NCBI RefSeq assembly: GCF_029227915.1
Contig: NC_079888.1
Location: 11,207,001-11,271,000, forward strand
Length of the DNA: 64,000 nucleotides
Source of the DNA: Hydractinia symbiolongicarpus
Taxonomy: Eukaryota > Cnidaria > Hydrozoa > Anthoathecata > Hydractiniidae
Direction of reading: 5' to 3'
The notes under the pieces are model-generated. The model ran no database searches. It was not told the origin of the DNA and saw nothing but the letters and a program-made list of their open reading frames with translations. Both the position numbers and the translations under genes were made by a program. How positions within the stretch are numbered: the first letter of the stretch is position 1; each line of letters opens with the position of its first letter. Shown one piece after another: positions 61,307 to 64,000 of the stretch.

Positions 61307-64000
61307 TTACGTGGTTCCACGTGCCTGCGCAGGTTCCCAACAGAGTAGTCGCTCCACTCTCATTGGACTACGACGTTCCAAGTCGTTTTCCAGTGCGCCA
61401 CTGTCTTATAACACCGTCAATACGTTTACAGGCATTTAAAGGCTGTTATATGACCTTTTACGGCCTAATAAAGGCCTTACACATAAGTCACGTGGTTCCA
61501 CGTGCCTGCGCAGGTTTCCAACAGAGTAGTCGCTCCACTGTCATTGGACTACGGCGTCCCAAGTCATTTTCCAGCTCGCCATTGTCTTATAACTCCGTCA
61601 ACTGCGTTTACAGGCAATTAAAGGCTGTGTTATAGCTCTTTACGCATAATAAAGGCCTCAAACATAAATCACGTGGTTCCACGAGCCTGCACAGGTTTAC
61701 AACAGAGTAGTCGCTCCACTCTCATTGGACTACGTCGTTCCAAGCCGTTTTCCAGTGCGCCATTCTCCTTTAACACCGTCAACTTCGTTACAGGAAATTA
61801 AAGGCTGTGATATAGCCTTCTACGCCTAATAAAGGCCTTACACGTAAATTACGTGGTTCCACGTGCCTGCGCAGGTTCCCAACAGAGTAGTCGCTCCACT
61901 CTCATTGGACTACGACGTTCCAAGTCGTTTTCCAGTGCGCCACTGTCTTATAACACCGTCAATACGTTTAAAGAACTTTAAAGGCTGTTTTATGACATTA
62001 CACGGCCTACTAAAGGCGTTACACGTAAGTCACGTGGTTGCACGTGCCTGCAAAGGTTCCCAACGGTCTAGTCCTTCCATTCTCAATAGACTGCGTCGTC
62101 CCAAGTCAATTTCCGGTGCGCCATTGTCTTATAACACAGTGAACTACGTTTAGAAGCCTTTAAAGGCTTTTATATGACCTATTACGGCCTAATAATAGCC
62201 TTACATGTAAACTACGTGGTTCCACGTGCCTGCGCAGGTTTCCAACAGAGTAGTCGCTCCACTGTCATTGGACTACGACGTTCCAAGTCGTTTTCCAGGG
62301 CGCCACTGTCTTATAACACCGTGAACTACGTTTACAGGCTTTTAAAGGGTGCGATATAGCTTTTTGCTGCCTAATAAAGGCCTTACACGTAAGTCACGTG
62401 GTTCCACGTGTCTGCGAAGGTTCCCAACAGAGTAGTCGCTCCACTCTCATTGGACTACGACGTTCCAGGTCGTTTTCCAGTGCGACAATGCTTTATAACA
62501 CCATGAACAACATTTACAGACCTTTAAATGCTATTATATGTCCTTTTACGGCCTCTTATAAGCCTTACACGTAAACTACGTGGTTCCACGTGCCTGGGCA
62601 GGTTCTCAACGGTCTAGTCCTTCCATTCTCAATAGATTACGACGTTCCATGCTGTTTTGCAGTGCGCCATTGTCTTATAACACCAACAACTACCTTTACA
62701 GGCAATTAATGGCTGTGATATAGCCTTCTACGCTTAATAAAGGCCTAACACGTAAATCACGTGGTTCCACGTGCCTGCACAGTTTCCCAACAGAGTAGTC
62801 CTTCCACTTTTAATGGACTACGTCGTCTCAAGCCGTTTTCCAGTGCGCCATTGTCTTATAACACCAACAACTACGTTTAAAGAACTTTAAAGGCTGTTTT
62901 ATGACATTACACGGCCTACTAAAGGCGTTACACGTAAGTCACGTGGTTCCACGTGCCTGCAAAGGTTCCCAACGGTCTAGTCCTTCCATTCTCAATAGAC
63001 TGCGTCGTCCCAAGTCAATTTCCGGTGCGCCATTGTCTTATAACACAGTGAACTACGTTTAGAAGCCTTTAAAGGCTTTTATATGACCTATTACGGCCTA
63101 ATAATAGCCTTACATGTAAACTACGTGGTTCCACGTGCCTGCGCAGGTTTCCAACAGAGTAGTCGCTCCACTGTCATTGGACTACGACGTTCCAAGTCGT
63201 TTTCCAGGGCGCCACTGTCTTATAACACCGTGAACTACGTTTACAGGCTTTTAAAGGGTGCGATATAGCTTTTTGCTGCCTAATAAAGGCCTTACACGTA
63301 AGTCACGTGGTTCCACGTGTCTGCGAAAGTTCCCAACAGAGTAGTCGCTCCACTCTCATTGGACTACGACGTTCCAGGTCGTTTTCCAGTGCGACAATGC
63401 TTTATAACACCATGAACAACATTTACAGACCTTTAAATGCTATTATATGTCCTTTTACGGCCTCTTATAAGCCTTACACGTAAACTACGTGGTTCCACGT
63501 GCCTGGGCAGGTTCTCAACGGTCTAGTCCTTCCATTCTCAATAGACTACGTCGTCTCAAGCCGTTTTCCAGTGCGCCATTGTCTTATAACACCAACAACT
63601 ACGTTTAAAGAACTTTAAAGGCTGTTTTATGACATTACACGGCCTACTAAAGGCGTTACACGTAAGTCACGTGGTTCCACGTGCCTGCAAAGATTCCCAA
63701 CGGTCTAGTCCTTCCATTCTCAATAGACTACGTCGTCCCAAGCCGTTTTCCAGTGCGCCTTTGTCTTATAACACCAACAACTACGTTTAAAGAACTTTAA
63801 AGGCTGTTATATGACCTTGGCAGAATCATAAAGGCCTTACACGTAAATCACGTGGTTCCACGTGACTGTGCAGGTTTCCAACGGTCTAGTCCTTCCACTC
63901 TCAATAGACTACGTCGTTCCAAGCCGTTTTTCAGTGCGCCATTCTCCTTTAACACCGTCAACTTCGTTACAGGAAATTAAAGGCTGTGATATAGCCTTCT
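61307..64000 (+). repeat. 2,721-bp super-repeat, copy 2 (cut by window edge)
   Basis: Matches copy 1 to the last base of the window, so only about 27 bp are missing. Differences seen are GAAGCCTTT for GAACCCTTT near 63064 and GCGAAAGTTCCC for GCGAAGGTTCCC near 63325. Its closing marker monomer is at 63811. The period very likely continues beyond the window. Confidence 0.9.

Larger units (their letters stand above)
1..64000 (+). repeat. Satellite DNA array, 182-bp monomer, entire window
   Basis: The same 182-bp unit recurs head to tail from the first to the last base, always in the same orientation. Taking the ATGA or ATAG at the monomer start as phase marker, successive starts such as 841, 1023, 1205, 1387 and 1569 are 182 bp apart. 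Length classes of 181 and 172 bp recur, along with rarer 143- and 225-bp forms and truncated 76- and 84-bp forms. No foreign insertion, inversion or unique sequence was seen, so every stretch without a separate entry is ordinary monomer sequence. Uninterrupted satellite of this length is typical of eukaryotic centromeric, pericentromeric or subtelomeric heterochromatin. Which of these applies cannot be told from sequence, and the family is not one I recognise. Confidence 0.97.

Noticed and set aside
841-63268. Many open frames of 61-104 codons, plus strand, one per monomer, as a possible family of small proteins
   Set aside because: They are set by the 182-bp period. Frames do not continue across monomers because 182 is not a multiple of 3, and about half of the monomers begin ATAG with no start codon. 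Replacements between copies are freely non-synonymous, and longer versions arise only at chimeric joins or non-ATG starts. No ribosome site, signal peptide or domain is seen.
1-64000. CRISPR array
   Set aside because: There is no alternation of short identical repeats with unique spacers; the whole 182-bp unit repeats, and no cas genes are present.
1-64000. Primate alpha satellite
   Set aside because: Although some monomers are 171-172 bp, the base unit is 182 bp. The sequence does not resemble the alpha-satellite consensus as I know it, and only a 10-base core resembles the CENP-B box.
1-64000. Transposon or MITE-derived tandem array, or a helitron-type element
   Set aside because: No terminal inverted repeats bounding units, target-site duplications, transposase remnants or long terminal repeats were seen. 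The palindromes are internal to each monomer and too short.
1-64000. Bacterial repeat protein gene or rolling-circle concatemer
   Set aside because: A coding tandem repeat would keep a period divisible by 3 and an open frame through units; neither holds. Nested higher-order structure over 64 kb fits eukaryotic satellite far better.

Overview
The whole 64 kb window is one uninterrupted, head-to-tail satellite DNA array. The basic monomer is 182 bp, so about 350 monomers are present, all in the same orientation. I found no convincing protein gene, RNA gene, transposon, CRISPR array or stretch of unrelated sequence longer than a few tens of bases. Such an array indicates eukaryotic heterochromatin (centromeric, pericentromeric or subtelomeric). 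I do not recognise the satellite family and cannot name the organism. One monomer counted by hand (37037-37218) is 45% G+C, has 10 CpGs (observed/expected about 1.15) and is C-rich on the plus strand.

Layout. About 1-12.1 kb is an irregular mosaic of diverged monomer types with short dispersed duplications. About 12.2-18.1 kb is more ordered and ends in a 1,803-bp (10-monomer) tandem duplication. About 18.1-29.1 kb is a 5,487-bp tandem duplication. About 29.6-36.1 kb is a 3,342-bp tandem duplication whose second copy has lost one monomer. About 36.1-39.5 kb is an 1,848-bp tandem duplication. About 39.1-45.9 kb is a mosaic with 2,556-, 5,795- and 910-bp offset duplications. About 45.7-52.5 kb holds two copies of a 2.8 kb block 3,975 bp apart. 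From 46.7 kb onward a five-monomer higher-order repeat of 909 bp (types T1-T5) appears and then dominates 53.6-64 kb. There it is itself nested in a 2,721-bp super-repeat that runs off the right edge. Array order therefore rises from left to right.

Monomer anatomy. Most monomers carry a GGCCT-AATAA-AGGCC inverted repeat containing an AATAAA hexamer, then a CACGTG-GTTC-CACGTG dyad, then a CCTGCGCAGG palindrome. Next comes a two-state block (CAACGGTCTAG or CAACAGAGTAG), and at the end a TTTAAA-centred palindrome. The 61-codon open frames that recur every 182 bp are a by-product of the monomer and are not called as genes: 182 is not a multiple of 3, many monomers lack the start codon, and differences between copies freely change amino acids.

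No undescribed gene system is visible. What merits attention is the multi-level repeat hierarchy, its traceable unequal-crossover, conversion and deletion events, and the dense dyad symmetry of the monomer, which makes it a plausible centromeric satellite candidate.
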